Positions 7,945-17,729 are shown, counted from the first letter of the stretch. The stretch is 64,000 nt of DNA from DATDAH01 sp963792205 (GCA_963792205.1 CAWBVI010000004.1:1364001-1428000); one strand, 5' to 3'. Numbers and translations are program-made. The notes: generated from the sequence alone by a model not told the origin.

Positions 7945-8719
7945 TCAGCCGGGCGGGGCGAGCAGGGCGAGCAGCTCGTCGTGCAGCCGGCCGTTGGTGG
8001 CCAACCCGTTGCCGGTGTCGGTGGCGTCCCGACCCTGGAGGTCGGTGAACCGCCCGCCCGCCTCGCCGATGATCACCGGCATCGGGGCGACGTCCCAGAC
8101 CGCGGCCTGGTGGTCGACCATGGCCTCGACCCGGCCGCTGGCGACCAGGGCGTAGCCGTAGGCGTCCCCCCACGTGCGCACGAGGGCCCCGGCCGCGTGG
8201 GTGGCGTCGAGCGCACCGGCCGGCCAGTTGCGCAGGGCCGAGGCGGTCACGTAGGCCCCGGCGACCTCGGCGTGGTCGGACACCCGGCAGGGCTCGCCCT
8301 CGAGGAAGCAGCCGAGACCCCGGCCGGCCCACACGGTCTCCGGCAGGGCAGGCAGGCAGATGACGCCGAGCAGCGGCCCGTGCTCGTCGGTGGCGGCCAG
8401 CAGGGTGCTGTACAGCGGCACCCCGTGGGTGAAGGCCTTCGTCCCGTCGATCGGGTCGATGATCCAGGTCCGGCCCGACGTGCCGGCGGTGTCGGCCTCC
8501 TCCTCACCGACGACGGCGTCATCGGGGAACCGGGCCGACAGCTCCTCCCTCAGCAGGCGCTCGGCGCCCCGGTCCGCCGCCGTGACGGGGGTGTCGTCGG
8601 CCTTGTGCTCGACCTCCAGCTCGATCGAGCGGAACCAGGGGAGGGTGAACTCACCGGCTACCCCGGGCCATGGCCACGGCGGCCTCGAGCAACGCGGGAT
8701 CGCAGGGCGGGGCCGACAC
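7945..8719 (-). pseudogene. Inositol monophosphatase/histidinol-phosphatase family gene with +1 frameshift
   Basis: From GTG 8719 the frame reads SAPPCDPALLEAAVAMAR, then hits a stop. One base over, the family sequence continues: V-A-G-E-F-T-L-P-W-F-R, D-D-T-P-V-T-A-A-D, G-E-E-E, W-I-I-D-P-I-D-G-T-K-A-F (metal site), and V-W-D-V-A-P near the end. Removing one G from the four-G run (C at 8661-8664 on the plus strand) restores a single frame of about 257 codons. All metal-binding motifs are intact. TACGCT lies 7 nt before the GTG, marking a leaderless start, divergent from the P450. Either a real disruption or a homopolymer sequence error explains it. Confidence 0.8.
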
Positions 8720-8726
8720 CCGGGGC

Positions 8727-8744
8727 AGCGTAGGGCGTTAGGTT
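8727..8744. promoter_or_regulatory. Back-to-back leaderless promoters between phosphatase and P450
   Basis: TACGCT (minus strand, 8732-8727) is 7 nt from the phosphatase GTG at 8719. TAGGTT (plus strand, 8739-8744) is 7 nt from the P450 GTG at 8752. The whole intergenic region is 32 bp, so both genes appear to start transcription at or next to their first codon. Confidence 0.6.
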
Positions 8745-8751
8745 TTCGCGG

Positions 8752-9996
8752 GTGACCGACGCCGTCGAGGTCCCTCCCGTCTTCTTCAACCCGCTGGACC
8801 CGGACTACGTGGCCGACCCGTACCCCCAGCTGGCGGCGCTCCGGGAGGCCGATCCCGTGCACGAGAGCCCGCTGGGGATCTGGGCGTTCTTCGCCTACCG
8901 GGACTGCTTCGACCTCCTGCGCAACCCCACCACCTCGGTGGCCGACGAGAACATCGCCGGGACCATGCACGAGATGCGGGAGGCGATGATCGCCGACCTC
9001 GTGGAGGAGTACGGCGACGAGATCCGGGGGCGAGGCGACCGGGCGATCCTCAACCTCGACCCTCCTGACCACACCCGGATCCGCAAGCTGGTGGCGCAGG
9101 CCTTCACCGTGCGGCGGGTGGAAGGCCTCCGGGAGCGCATCCAGGCGCTGGTGGACGACGCCCTCGACCGGGTGAGCGGCACCGGGACCTGGGACGTCGT
9201 CGACGAGCTGGCGTTCCCACTGCCCTTCCAGGTGATCTCGGAGATGCTGGGGATGCCCGAAGGCGACCGCGACCAGATCCGGGCCTGGTCGCACGCCCTC
9301 ACCAAGACCCTCGACCCGATCGTGGCCGTCGAGGACGTGCGGGAGGCCTTCACGGCCAGCCGGGCCATGAGCGACCACCTCGACGAGGTCGTGGCCTGGA
9401 AGCGCGAGCACCCGGCCGACGACCTGCTCACCGGGTTGCTGCAGGCCGAGTCCGACGGCGACCGGCTGAGCGCCGAGGAGCTGCGCGACCAGATCGTCCT
9501 CCTCTTCATCGCCGGCCACGAGACGACCGTGAACCTCATCGGCAACGGGGTCCAGGCCCTGCTGCGGCACCCCGAGCAGATGCAGCGCTGGCGGGAGGAC
9601 CCCGGCCTCGACGCCACCGCGGTGGACGAGTGCCTGCGCTACGACGCCCCCGTGCAGATGTCGCGCCGCATCGCCATGAAGGACCTCGAGGTCGACGGCC
9701 GAACCATCCCCACGGGGACCTTGGTCATGACCCACCTGGCCTCGGCCAACCGGGACCCGGCCAAGTGGGGGCCCACGGCCGACCAGTTCGACGTCGGCCG
9801 GCCCGACGCCTCCCAGCACCTGACGTTCGGCTCCGGCATCCACTTCTGCCTCGGCGCGGCCCTGGCCCGGATGGAGGGCCAGGTGGCGATGGGCTCCCTC
9901 ATCCGGCGCTTCCCGAACCTGGAGCAGGCGGGCGACGCCGTCGCCAACGGCCGCATCACCCTCCGCGGCCTCGACTCCCTACCCGTCTCCTCGTAG
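8752..9996 (+). CDS. Cytochrome P450
   Basis: 414 residues, a bacterial soluble class I P450. The I-helix oxygen-binding motif A-G-H-E-T-T lies near residue 250, the ExxR pair in DECLRY near 290, and the heme loop F-G-S-G-I-H-F-C-L-G with Cys366 as heme ligand. It needs a ferredoxin and reductase, neither of which is adjacent. The substrate is unknown. The leaderless GTG start is supported by TAGGTT 7 nt upstream. Its last 18 bp overlap the convergent HAD gene. Confidence 0.93.
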   Translation: MTDAVEVPPVFFNPLDPDYVADPYPQLAALREADPVHESPLGIWAFFAYRDCFDLLRNPTTSVADENIAGTMHEMREAMIADLVEEYGDEIRGRGDRAILNLDPPDHTRIRKLVAQAFTVRRVEGLRERIQALVDDALDRVSGTGTWDVVDELAFPLPFQVISEMLGMPEGDRDQIRAWSHALTKTLDPIVAVEDVREAFTASRAMSDHLDEVVAWKREHPADDLLTGLLQAESDGDRLSAEELRDQIVLLFIAGHETTVNLIGNGVQALLRHPEQMQRWREDPGLDATAVDECLRYDAPVQMSRRIAMKDLEVDGRTIPTGTLVMTHLASANRDPAKWGPTADQFDVGRPDASQHLTFGSGIHFCLGAALARMEGQVAMGSLIRRFPNLEQAGDAVANGRITLRGLDSLPVSS

Positions 9997-10632
9997 CGCC
10001 GCATCCAGCTCGGCCAGGGCGGGGGCGTAGTCGTCCTCGACGAGGATGGCGTGGATCCCGAGGGCTTCGGCGGCCCGGATGTTGCCGGGGGCGTCGTCGA
10101 GGAAGACCGCGCGCTCCGGCGCCACCCCGCCGAGGCGCTCCAGCGTGAGGGCGAAGATCGCCGGGTCCGGCTTGCGGATGCCCTCCTCCGAGGAGTCGAC
10201 CACCAGCTCGGCGATCGAGCCCACGTCGAGCATCGAGCGCCAGCCTTCGGCGAACTCGCGGATGTTGTTGGTGATGATCGCCGTCCGGTAGCCGTCGGCC
10301 CGGATGCGCTGGGCCACCGCGACGACGTCGTCGCGGAGGATGCGCAGGCCGCCGTCCCCCATGCGCATGAGCAGCTCGACGGGATCGAAGGCCACCCCCT
10401 CGTCCGCGGCGGCGGCGATGAGCGCGGCGTTGCAGTCGTCGAAGGTGAGCTCACCCCGTTCCAAGCGGTGCCACGGGTGGTCGCCGTCGGTCTCGTAGGA
10501 GCCGAACACCAGGCGCTCCAGCTGTTCGCCCGGTACGCCGAGCTCGCCGGCGAACGAGCGGATGTGGGTGAACGGCGAGGGGAGGAACACCCCGCCGAAG
10601 TCCCACAGCACCGCGTCCACCGAGCCGCCCAC
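9979..10632 (-). CDS. HAD-superfamily hydrolase (subfamily IA, Acad10/epoxide hydrolase N-domain-like)
   Basis: 217 residues. Motif I is D11-F-G-G-V, the Asp nucleophile with Gly at the usual second Asp, as in the Acad10/sEH phosphatase group. Motif II is IITNN near 130, motif III the Lys in GIRKPDPAIF, and motif IV FLDDAPGNIRAAEALG near 185. The helical cap lies between motifs I and II. It is probably a phosphatase for a small metabolite; the substrate cannot be given. It overlaps the 3' end of the P450 gene and is divergent from the MBL gene with a 23-bp gap. Confidence 0.85.
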   Translation of the reverse strand: MGGSVDAVLWDFGGVFLPSPFTHIRSFAGELGVPGEQLERLVFGSYETDGDHPWHRLERGELTFDDCNAALIAAAADEGVAFDPVELLMRMGDGGLRILRDDVVAVAQRIRADGYRTAIITNNIREFAEGWRSMLDVGSIAELVVDSSEEGIRKPDPAIFALTLERLGGVAPERAVFLDDAPGNIRAAEALGIHAILVEDDYAPALAELDAALRGDG

Positions 10633-10655
10633 GGCCGCTTCTCTACCATCCGGGG

Positions 10656-11492
10656 GTGCGCGTCACGACGTTGGGGACCGGAAGCCCGCTGCCCGATGCC
10701 GCCCGGGCGGGGGCGGCGACGCTGGTGGAGGCGGGGGGCCGGCAGTTCCTCGTGGACTGCGGACGGGGCGTGCTCATGCGCCTGGCGGCGGCGGGGTCCG
10801 GTCCCGGTCAGCTCACCGCCGTGCTCCTGACGCACCTGCACTCGGACCACGTCACCGACTTCAACGACGTCGTGACCACCCACTGGATCGGCACCTTCGC
10901 CCCCACCCCCCTGCGGGTCATCGGCCCGCCGGGGACCCAGGCCTTCGTCGACGTGACGCTGGCCATGCTGGACGAGGACATCGGGTACCGCCTGGCCCAC
11001 CACGAGGACCTGACCTGGCGCCCGGTGGTCGAGGTCACCGAGGTCAGCGACGGGGTGGCGTTCGACGACGGCGGGGTCCGGGTGCTGGCCGCCCCGACCG
11101 AGCACAAGCCCGTGCACCCCACGGTGGGCTACCGCTTCGACCACGGGGAGGCGACCGCGGTCTGCGCCGGCGACACCCTGCCCTGTGACGGGCTCGACCG
11201 CCTCTGCGCCGGCGCCGACGTCTACGTCCAGACGGTGATCCGGCGCTCGCTCGTGGAAGCCGTTCCCCTGCCGCGCCTGCAGGACATCCTCGACTACCAC
11301 TCCGACGTGGAGCAGGCGGCGATGACCGCCGCCCGGGCCGGGGTCCGCACCCTGGTCCTGACCCATCTGGTGCCCGCGCCGGCACCGGGAACGGAGGGGG
11401 AATGGGTGGCCGAGGCCGTGGCGCACTTCGCCGGCGACGTCGTCGTCGCGGAGGACCTTGCCGTCTTCGATGTGCCGCGCGCCGCTGACTAG
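10656..11492 (+). CDS. MBL-fold metallo-hydrolase (RNase Z/arylsulfatase-like)
   Basis: 278 residues. Metallo-beta-lactamase fold with LGTGSPLP at the N-terminus, L-V-D-C-G, the zinc motif H60-x-H62-x-D64-H65, CAGDTLPCDG carrying the bridging Asp, and a late L-V-L-T-H-L histidine. The order fits the RNase Z/ElaC-like group, though the exosite arm of true tRNase Z is not obvious. TACCAT at 10644-10649 is 6 nt before the GTG, with no Shine-Dalgarno sequence. Confidence 0.84.
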   Translation: MRVTTLGTGSPLPDAARAGAATLVEAGGRQFLVDCGRGVLMRLAAAGSGPGQLTAVLLTHLHSDHVTDFNDVVTTHWIGTFAPTPLRVIGPPGTQAFVDVTLAMLDEDIGYRLAHHEDLTWRPVVEVTEVSDGVAFDDGGVRVLAAPTEHKPVHPTVGYRFDHGEATAVCAGDTLPCDGLDRLCAGADVYVQTVIRRSLVEAVPLPRLQDILDYHSDVEQAAMTAARAGVRTLVLTHLVPAPAPGTEGEWVAEAVAHFAGDVVVAEDLAVFDVPRAAD

Positions 11493-11521
11493 TTCCGCCG
11501 ACTGACGATTGGACGGGTTGG

Positions 11522-12803
11522 TCAGCCGGCGACGCCGAGCAGGACCGCGGTGTTGACGAGGAGCGTGGCCCCCACCAGGTCGACGGTCGAGGTCACCAGG
11601 GGGATCCCGTAGGTGTCCGGATCGAGGCGCAGGCGCACCGCGGCCGTGGCACTGAGCGTGGCCACAGCCAAGGCGAAGGCGACGGCACCGGCGCCGGCGA
11701 TCCAGGCCGTGACCAGGAGACCGCCGGCCGCGGGTTCCGCGGGTCCGACGAGCCCGGCCACGGACGCCGCCCCGACGGCGTTGTACGCCATCACGGGCAC
11801 GGCCACCGCCGCGAGGCGGGCCATGTCGGCCCGGGTCGCCCGATCCGGGAGCATCCCCGGCTCCCGGAGGCCGAGGTGCAGGCCGGTCGCGACCGCGGGC
11901 GGCGAGCACGCCCCCGAGGGCGCCGGCGCTGCTGACGAAGGCCGGTACCAGGACGAGGAGGGCGGGGGCCGCGGCGAGCTCCTCGAGGCGGTGTTCGATG
12001 ACGAGGCCGGCCAGCAGGCTGAAGCCGCCGGCGGCGACCAGGACCGGCCACGACTGCCGGCAGACCGACCGCAGCAGGGGCTGGCGGCTGACGAGCCCGT
12101 AGAGCGTGACGGCCAGGGCGCAGGCGACCAGCCCGATCCCCATGGCGGTCGAGGCCCAGCCTCGGTCGACGAGGACCGTGGCCAGCGCGAGGGCCGGGAT
12201 GGTGAGGACGTCGCCGAGGGTGGACACGACCGGGGCCACCAGGTCGTCGAGGTCCCACCGCCGCCGGGTGGCCTTCACCGCCAGTCCGACCGTCACGGCG
12301 AGCACGACGACGGACGCCAGCAGGCCGCCGGCGATCGAGATCGTGGCCAGGTCGAGGAGAGGGATCGGCGGCGTGGGCAGGATCAGCTGAGCCAGGCCCC
12401 ACGCCCCGACGGCCAGGGCCAGGGACAGCCCCGAGGTCAGCACGAGGGCGGCGAGCACGTTCTCGGTCAGCACGGTCCCCCGGCGCCGGCTGGTGGCGAA
12501 GGTCCCGGCGTGGATCGCCGTGCTGAGCCGGCTGCCCAGGGCCGAGAACACGTTGCCGCGCAGCCCGATGGCCGCAGGCACCAGCACGAGCAGTCCGGGG
12601 AGCCGGGCGAAGGTGTCGGTCAGCGCGGCGAGGGCGATGCCGGCGATGAGGCTGGTGGTGCTGTTGACCGCGAGCGCGGCCAGCGTCGGGGCGACGTCAG
12701 TCCAGCGGTCGGCCCTCGGACCGTGGCGACGCCGGCGCGCCCAGAGGGATCGGGGCCACCGCACGGGGACTCGGAGGCTCCGCGAAGACCAGCACCCGAC
12801 CAT
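11522..12803 (-). pseudogene. MgtE/SLC41A-type magnesium transporter with +1 frameshift
   Basis: This is a membrane protein with two repeated MgtE/SLC41 integral domains. The first half has LLVLVPAAIGLRGNVFSALGSRLST near residue 70. The second half has LLVLVPAFVSSAGALGGVLAAR and would continue VATGLHLGLREPGMLPD, but in the next frame. One extra base near 11893-11894 separates the halves. The second part then runs to the stop at 11522 with four or so more membrane helices. The start is uncertain; ATG 12803 is the first good candidate and the N-terminal 35 residues are poorly typical. There is no cytoplasmic N/CBS domain, as in the SLC41 type. Confidence 0.7.
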
Positions 12804-12863
12804 CGTGCCAGGCGCCGCACCCGGATGCGGACTCGATCTCAGGCTCGCGCGAGACTGCGCGGC

Positions 12864-13265
12864 GTGAGTGACACGGCAGAGATCCCCTTCGTCGACTACC
12901 TCGTCCTCGAACCCGAACCCCACCTCGTCGCCCACGAGTGCACGTCGTGTGGCGCCCGGTTCTTCGACCGTCGCAACGCCTGCGCCTCGTGCTCCGGGAC
13001 CGAGTTCGCCGATGTCGACGTCGCCACCGAGGGTGAGCTGCGGGCCTTCACGATCGTGGCCTTCGCCGCCCCCGGCGTGCCCGTGCCCTTCGTGGCCGGG
13101 GTGGTCGACTGCGACGGCACGAGCGTGCGGGGCAACGTGGTCAACGTGGATCCCGATCCCGAGCACGTCAGCCTCGGGATGAAGGTGCGGCTCACGACGG
13201 TTCCGGTGGGGGAGGACACCGCCGGCACCCAGGCGGTCAACTACGGCTTCGAGCCGATCCAGTAG
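12864..13265 (+). CDS. DUF35/OB-fold zinc-ribbon protein (acyl-CoA-associated)
   Basis: 133 residues. The N-terminal rubredoxin-like zinc ribbon has C-T-S-C-G and C-A-S-C-S-G (two CxxC pairs about residues 28-48), followed by an OB-fold with GELRAFTIV, PFVAGVVDCDG and VRGNVVNVD. Such proteins bind thiolases or enoyl-CoA hydratases and act as acyl-CoA-binding partners. The thiolase gene starts 11 nt later, a pairing that is very common. GTG 12864 is the chosen start. Confidence 0.85.
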   Translation: MSDTAEIPFVDYLVLEPEPHLVAHECTSCGARFFDRRNACASCSGTEFADVDVATEGELRAFTIVAFAAPGVPVPFVAGVVDCDGTSVRGNVVNVDPDPEHVSLGMKVRLTTVPVGEDTAGTQAVNYGFEPIQ

Positions 13266-13276
13266 GGAGAGCAGCC

Positions 13277-14479
13277 ATGGCCGCGGATGACATCTGGATC
13301 CTCGGGATCCACATGACCAAGTTCGGCAAGCGCCCGGACGACGACACCATCGACCTGGCCGCCGAGGCCGCCCTGGCCGCCCTGAAGGACGCGGGCGTGA
13401 CCATGGCCGACATCGGCGTGCTGGCGGCGGGCAACCTCATGGGGGCCGGCGCCCCGATCGGCCAGATGCTGCAGAAGCAGATCGGCCAGACGGGCATCCC
13501 CGTGTTCAACGTCTCCAACGCCTGCGCCACGGGGGCCACGGCGCTGCGCACCGCGATCATGGCCATCAAGGCGGGGGAGACCGACATGGGCCTCGCCGTC
13601 GGGGTCGAGAAGCTCTCCGGTGCCGGCCTCCTCGCCGGCGGGAGCCGCAAGTCCGACAACGACGAGTGGACCCCCTCGGGCCGTTACGGCGCCGTGGCCT
13701 CGGTCGACGGTCGCATCGGGACCGAGACCATGCCGGGGGTGTTCGCCCAGGTGGGCATGGAGTACGGCCACAAGTACGGCGGGGCCACCTTCGAGCTCTT
13801 CGCCCGGATCAGCGAGAAGAACCACGCCCACTCCACGCTGAACCCTCTCGCGGCCTACACGAAGAAGATGAGCCTCGAGGAGATCATGGGCGACGTGATG
13901 ATCGCCTACCCGAACACCCGGCCCATGTGCTCGGCCAACTGCGACGGCGCCGCCGCGGCGGTCGTGGTCAGCGACGCCAAGCTCCAGACCCTCGACCCCG
14001 ACCAGCGGCGCCGGGCCGTGAAGGTGTCGGCCTCGATCCTCACCTCCGACCCCTGGCAGGAGGCCTGCCAGGTGCTTCCGGACGTGAACACCCTGACCCG
14101 CCGGGCCGCCACCCAGGCCTACGAGCAGGCCGGCGTCTCACCCGAGGACCTCGACCTGGTCGAGCTCCACGACTGCTTCGCCACGGCCGAGCTGGTCCAC
14201 TACGACAACCTCATGCTCTGCAAGGAGGGCGAGGCCGTCCCGTTCTTCGAGTCCGGCGCGACCACGCGCGACGGCTCGACGCCAGTGAACGTGTCGGGCG
14301 GTCTGGAGTCCAAGGGCCACCCGATCGCGGCCACGGGGATCGCCAACATCTGGGAGGTGTGCCACCACCTCCGGGGGGAGGCCGGCGACCGCCAGATCGA
14401 GGGGGCCAAGGTGGGCCTGGCCCACGTCATCGGCCTCGGCTCCGCCTGCGGCGTCCACATCCTCGAGAAGGCGGCCTAG
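13277..14479 (+). CDS. Thiolase family protein (SCP2-type acetyl-CoA acyltransferase)
   Basis: 400 residues of the thiolase fold. N-S-N-A-C-A-T-G-like N-V-S-N-A-C-A-T-G-A near residue 80 holds the acyl-accepting Cys. G-G-L-E-S-K-G-H-P-I-A-A-T-G near 345 holds the catalytic His. A C-terminal SACGVHIL matches SCP-x type thiolases rather than FadA. It follows the DUF35 gene with a GGAGAG ribosome binding site, so the two form an operon and probably a complex for beta-oxidation-like cleavage of a CoA ester. The substrate is unknown. Confidence 0.9.
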   Translation: MAADDIWILGIHMTKFGKRPDDDTIDLAAEAALAALKDAGVTMADIGVLAAGNLMGAGAPIGQMLQKQIGQTGIPVFNVSNACATGATALRTAIMAIKAGETDMGLAVGVEKLSGAGLLAGGSRKSDNDEWTPSGRYGAVASVDGRIGTETMPGVFAQVGMEYGHKYGGATFELFARISEKNHAHSTLNPLAAYTKKMSLEEIMGDVMIAYPNTRPMCSANCDGAAAAVVVSDAKLQTLDPDQRRRAVKVSASILTSDPWQEACQVLPDVNTLTRRAATQAYEQAGVSPEDLDLVELHDCFATAELVHYDNLMLCKEGEAVPFFESGATTRDGSTPVNVSGGLESKGHPIAATGIANIWEVCHHLRGEAGDRQIEGAKVGLAHVIGLGSACGVHILEKAA

Positions 14480-14488
14480 CCACCGGCG

Positions 14489-15691
14489 TCAGGCCGGATC
14501 GATGCGGTACACGGTGGTCTCGTCGAACACGTAGACCTCACCGTCGCGGTCCTGGCCGAACGACAGCAGCCCGAAGGCGGCCACGTCGATGCCGAGATCG
14601 GGCACTCGGCGGGTGACGACGCCGTTGTGGACCACCACTCCGCTGATCCCGCCGGTGCAGAAGTCGCCGTAGACGTACATGCCGTCGAGGGCGGGGATGG
14701 CGGCGCCCCGGTAGACGTAGCCGCCGACGATGGCGCACCGGCCGTTGGTGTGGGAGTAGGTCAGGGTGGGCCGGGTGTGGTTGGGGGGCTCGGTGCGGCC
14801 GCCGAACGGGTGGCGACCCTCCATGCGGTTCCATCCCAGGTTGACCCCGCGGCCCGCGTTCAGGCCCTGGGCGTTGGCCAGGAGGACATCGAGCTCCTCG
14901 GTGGAGTTCTGCCCGACGTCGGCCACGTAGAGGTCGCCGGTCTCCTGGTCGAAGGAGATCCGCCACGGGTTGCGCACGCCGTACAGCCAGATGGCCTTGC
15001 GCTTCGGCGGTTGGTTGAAGAAGGGGTTGCTCGCCGGGGCGGTGTAGGCGCTGCTGCCGGCCCGGTTGGGGTTGATGCGCAGGACCTTGCCGAGCAGCAC
15101 CCGCCGGTTCTGGCCGTTGCCGAACGGGTCGCCGCCGCTGCCGCCGTCACCGAGCGCGAGGTACAGGCGCCGGTCGGGGCCGAACACGAGCTCGCCCCCG
15201 TTGTGGTTGGCGAAGGGCTGCTCGACCCCGAGCACGACCCGCCGGGACCCGAGGAGGACGTCGTCGCCGGAGCCGCCCCCGGACATCCGGTACTCGACGA
15301 CCCGGGTGTCGCCGGCCGTGTTGGTGTAGTGGACGAAGAGCCGGGCGCCGGCCGGGTCGAACGTCAGCCCCAGTAGGCCTCGTTCGCCGTCCGTCGTCGT
15401 CCGGTGCTCGATGTCGAGCAACGGGACGGGGTCGAGGGTGACGTTCGCCCCGTTCACATGTAGGACCCGGACCCGACCCTCCCGCTCGGCGACGAAGAGG
15501 TCGTCGGTGCCGGCCCGGGTGGCCATGGCGATCGGGCTCTCGAGGGTGGCCACGGGCTCGAGCGTGAGGGCGGGGAGCGGGCCGCCTTCGGGCTGGGCTG
15601 CCGCACCCCCGTCGCCGACGACCGGCACCAGGGCACCGAGTCCGAGGACGAGGACGAGGGCGGCGACGGACATCCTCCTGGACCGCTTCAT
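14489..15691 (-). CDS. Secreted PQQ-dependent sugar dehydrogenase (GSDH/YliI-like)
   Basis: 400 residues. A signal peptide covers about residues 1-32 (KRSRR, a long Leu/Val core, then A-A-A-Q). The six-bladed propeller of the glucose/sorbosone dehydrogenase family follows, with the diagnostic E-R-E-G-R-V-R-V, GERGLLGLTFDP, NHNGGELVFGPDRRLY, GDGGSGGDPFGNGQN, R-N-P-W-R-I-S-F-D and YVADVGQN segments. It oxidises aldose sugars outside the cell with PQQ. The start has an AGGAG ribosome binding site; TACGGT at 15727-15722 is a plausible -10 of a leadered promoter. Confidence 0.9.
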   Translation of the reverse strand: MKRSRRMSVAALVLVLGLGALVPVVGDGGAAAQPEGGPLPALTLEPVATLESPIAMATRAGTDDLFVAEREGRVRVLHVNGANVTLDPVPLLDIEHRTTTDGERGLLGLTFDPAGARLFVHYTNTAGDTRVVEYRMSGGGSGDDVLLGSRRVVLGVEQPFANHNGGELVFGPDRRLYLALGDGGSGGDPFGNGQNRRVLLGKVLRINPNRAGSSAYTAPASNPFFNQPPKRKAIWLYGVRNPWRISFDQETGDLYVADVGQNSTEELDVLLANAQGLNAGRGVNLGWNRMEGRHPFGGRTEPPNHTRPTLTYSHTNGRCAIVGGYVYRGAAIPALDGMYVYGDFCTGGISGVVVHNGVVTRRVPDLGIDVAAFGLLSFGQDRDGEVYVFDETTVYRIDPA

Positions 15692-15766
15692 CGGGTGTGC
15701 TCCTGTCCGGGGTCTCCGCGCACCGTACCGGTGCCACCCGCGGCCGTCCGGTCACCCCGCCATTGG

Positions 15767-17686
15767 CTAGATGTCGACCTGGCGGCCGAGCTCGATGGTG
15801 CGTTCGTCGGGGAGGCTGAAGAAGGTGGCGGCGCCGGTGGCGTTCCGGTGCATGATCGCGAACAAGCGCTCCCGCCAGGCGGCCATGCCCTCCCGGGGGC
15901 TGGGGCGGATGGACTCCTTGCCCAGGAAGTAGCTGGTGTGGAGGGGGTCGAAGCTGACCTTCGACGACAGCACGTGGCTGAGGGCGTGGGGGACGTCGGG
16001 CTCCTCCATGAACCCGAAGCGGAGCCGCACCGAGAAGAAGCCCTGCCCGTGGTCGATCAGCTCCTCGCGGTCGGCCGGCGGCACCCGGGGCACGTCCATC
16101 GTGCTCACCGAGAGGATCACCACGTTCTTGTGCAGGATCCGGTTGTGGAAGAGGTTGGCAAGGAGCGCCGGGGGCGTCGATCCCGGGCGGGAGTACATGA
16201 ACACCGCGGTGCCGGGCACCCGGGTGACCTGTTGCTTGGACAGGCTCTTGATGAACTTGGCCAACGGCAGCTCGCCCTGCCGGAGGCGCTTGCCCACGAG
16301 CACCCGCCCGGTGCGCCACGTGGTCATGAGCAGGAAGATCAGCGCCCCGACGACCAGCGGCAGCCAGCCGCCGTCGGGGATCTTGATCAGGTTGGCGCCG
16401 AGGAAGGCGATGTCGATGAACAGGAAGGGGCCGCAGACGAGCGCCGCTTTGCCTCGCGACCATTCCCAGCGCTCGCGAGCCACCACGTAGAACAAGATCG
16501 TGGTGATGAACATGGTCATGGTCACGGCGACGCCGTAGGCCGCGGCCAGGTTGGACGAGCTGCGGAACCCCAGCACGAGGGCGATGCAGCTGATCATCAG
16601 GGCCCAGTTCACGGTGGGCAGGTAGATCTGTCCCCGCTGGTCCTCGGACGTGTGGTGGATGGCCATGCGGGGCGTGTAGTCGAGCTGGATCGCCTGCATG
16701 GTGAGGGAGTAGGCGCCGGAGATGAGGGCCTGGCTGGCGATGACCGTGGCCAGCGTGGCCAGGGCGGTCAGCGGCAGCACGAACCAGTCGGGGGCCATGT
16801 TGTAGAAGGGGTTCTCGACCGCCTCGGGGTCGGACAGGATGAGCGCACCCTGGCCGTAGTACGTGAGCAGGAGTGCGGGGAGCACGATGGAGAACCACCC
16901 CCGCCGGATCGGTCCCCGGCCGAAGTGCCCCATGTCGGCGTAGAGCGCCTCACCGCCGGTCACGACCAGGAACACCGAGCCCAGCACGAGATAGCCCTCC
17001 CATCCCTCGCTCTGGAAGAAGTCGACCGCGTGGATCGGGTTGACGGCCTCGAACACCCGGGGGGCGTCGGCGATGTGGGACAGGCCCAGCACGCTCAGGA
17101 CGGCGAACCAGACCACCATGACGGGTCCGAAGAGCTTGCCGACCGTCCCGGTCCCCCGGCTCTGGACCGAGAAGACGCCGATCAGGATGACCACGGCGAT
17201 GGGGAGCACGAGGTCGGAGATGCCGGGTTGGGCCACCTCGAGGCCCTCGACGGCGGAGAGGACCGAGATCGCCGGGGTGATGATCCCGTCGCCGTACAGC
17301 AGGGCGGTGCCGAAGAGCCCGACCAGGATGAGCGCCCACCGGCGCGACGAGGGGTTGCCCTTGGGTGTGGCCAGCGACGTCAGGGCGAGGATGCCCCCTT
17401 CCCCTTCGTTGTCCGCCCGGAGGACGAACACCAGGTACTTGATCGTGATGACGATGATCAGCGACCAGGTGATGAGCGAGAGCAGGCCGAGGACGTTGGC
17501 CTCGGAGGCCGCGATGTCGTGGGCCTCGCCGAAGGACTCCCGCACCGCGTACAACGGGCTGGTGCCGATGTCGCCGTAGACCACGCCGAGGGCACCGAGC
17601 GTGAGCAGGCCCATGCTGCCCTTGATCGTGTGCCCGCCACCGGTCCCGGACCCGTTGCCCTCGTGAGCCCGCTGCGCCCCAGCCAT
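15767..17686 (-). CDS. kup: Low-affinity potassium uptake permease Kup
   Basis: 639 residues, close to the usual Kup length. The N-terminal membrane domain begins G-A-L-G-V-V-Y-G-D-I-G-T-S-P-L-Y, the family signature, and has about 12 helices to residue 440. The C-terminal cytoplasmic part of about 180 residues is typical. It is a K+/H+ symporter. The gene follows kdpE by 43 nt on the same strand, so it may be the last gene of the potassium block. An AGGAA element lies about 9 nt before the ATG. Confidence 0.95.
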   Translation of the reverse strand: MAGAQRAHEGNGSGTGGGHTIKGSMGLLTLGALGVVYGDIGTSPLYAVRESFGEAHDIAASEANVLGLLSLITWSLIIVITIKYLVFVLRADNEGEGGILALTSLATPKGNPSSRRWALILVGLFGTALLYGDGIITPAISVLSAVEGLEVAQPGISDLVLPIAVVILIGVFSVQSRGTGTVGKLFGPVMVVWFAVLSVLGLSHIADAPRVFEAVNPIHAVDFFQSEGWEGYLVLGSVFLVVTGGEALYADMGHFGRGPIRRGWFSIVLPALLLTYYGQGALILSDPEAVENPFYNMAPDWFVLPLTALATLATVIASQALISGAYSLTMQAIQLDYTPRMAIHHTSEDQRGQIYLPTVNWALMISCIALVLGFRSSSNLAAAYGVAVTMTMFITTILFYVVARERWEWSRGKAALVCGPFLFIDIAFLGANLIKIPDGGWLPLVVGALIFLLMTTWRTGRVLVGKRLRQGELPLAKFIKSLSKQQVTRVPGTAVFMYSRPGSTPPALLANLFHNRILHKNVVILSVSTMDVPRVPPADREELIDHGQGFFSVRLRFGFMEEPDVPHALSHVLSSKVSFDPLHTSYFLGKESIRPSPREGMAAWRERLFAIMHRNATGAATFFSLPDERTIELGRQVDI

Positions 17687-17729
17687 CCGGGCGCGTTCCT
17701 ACTACCTGCCGGGCGACGACAGGGAATCG

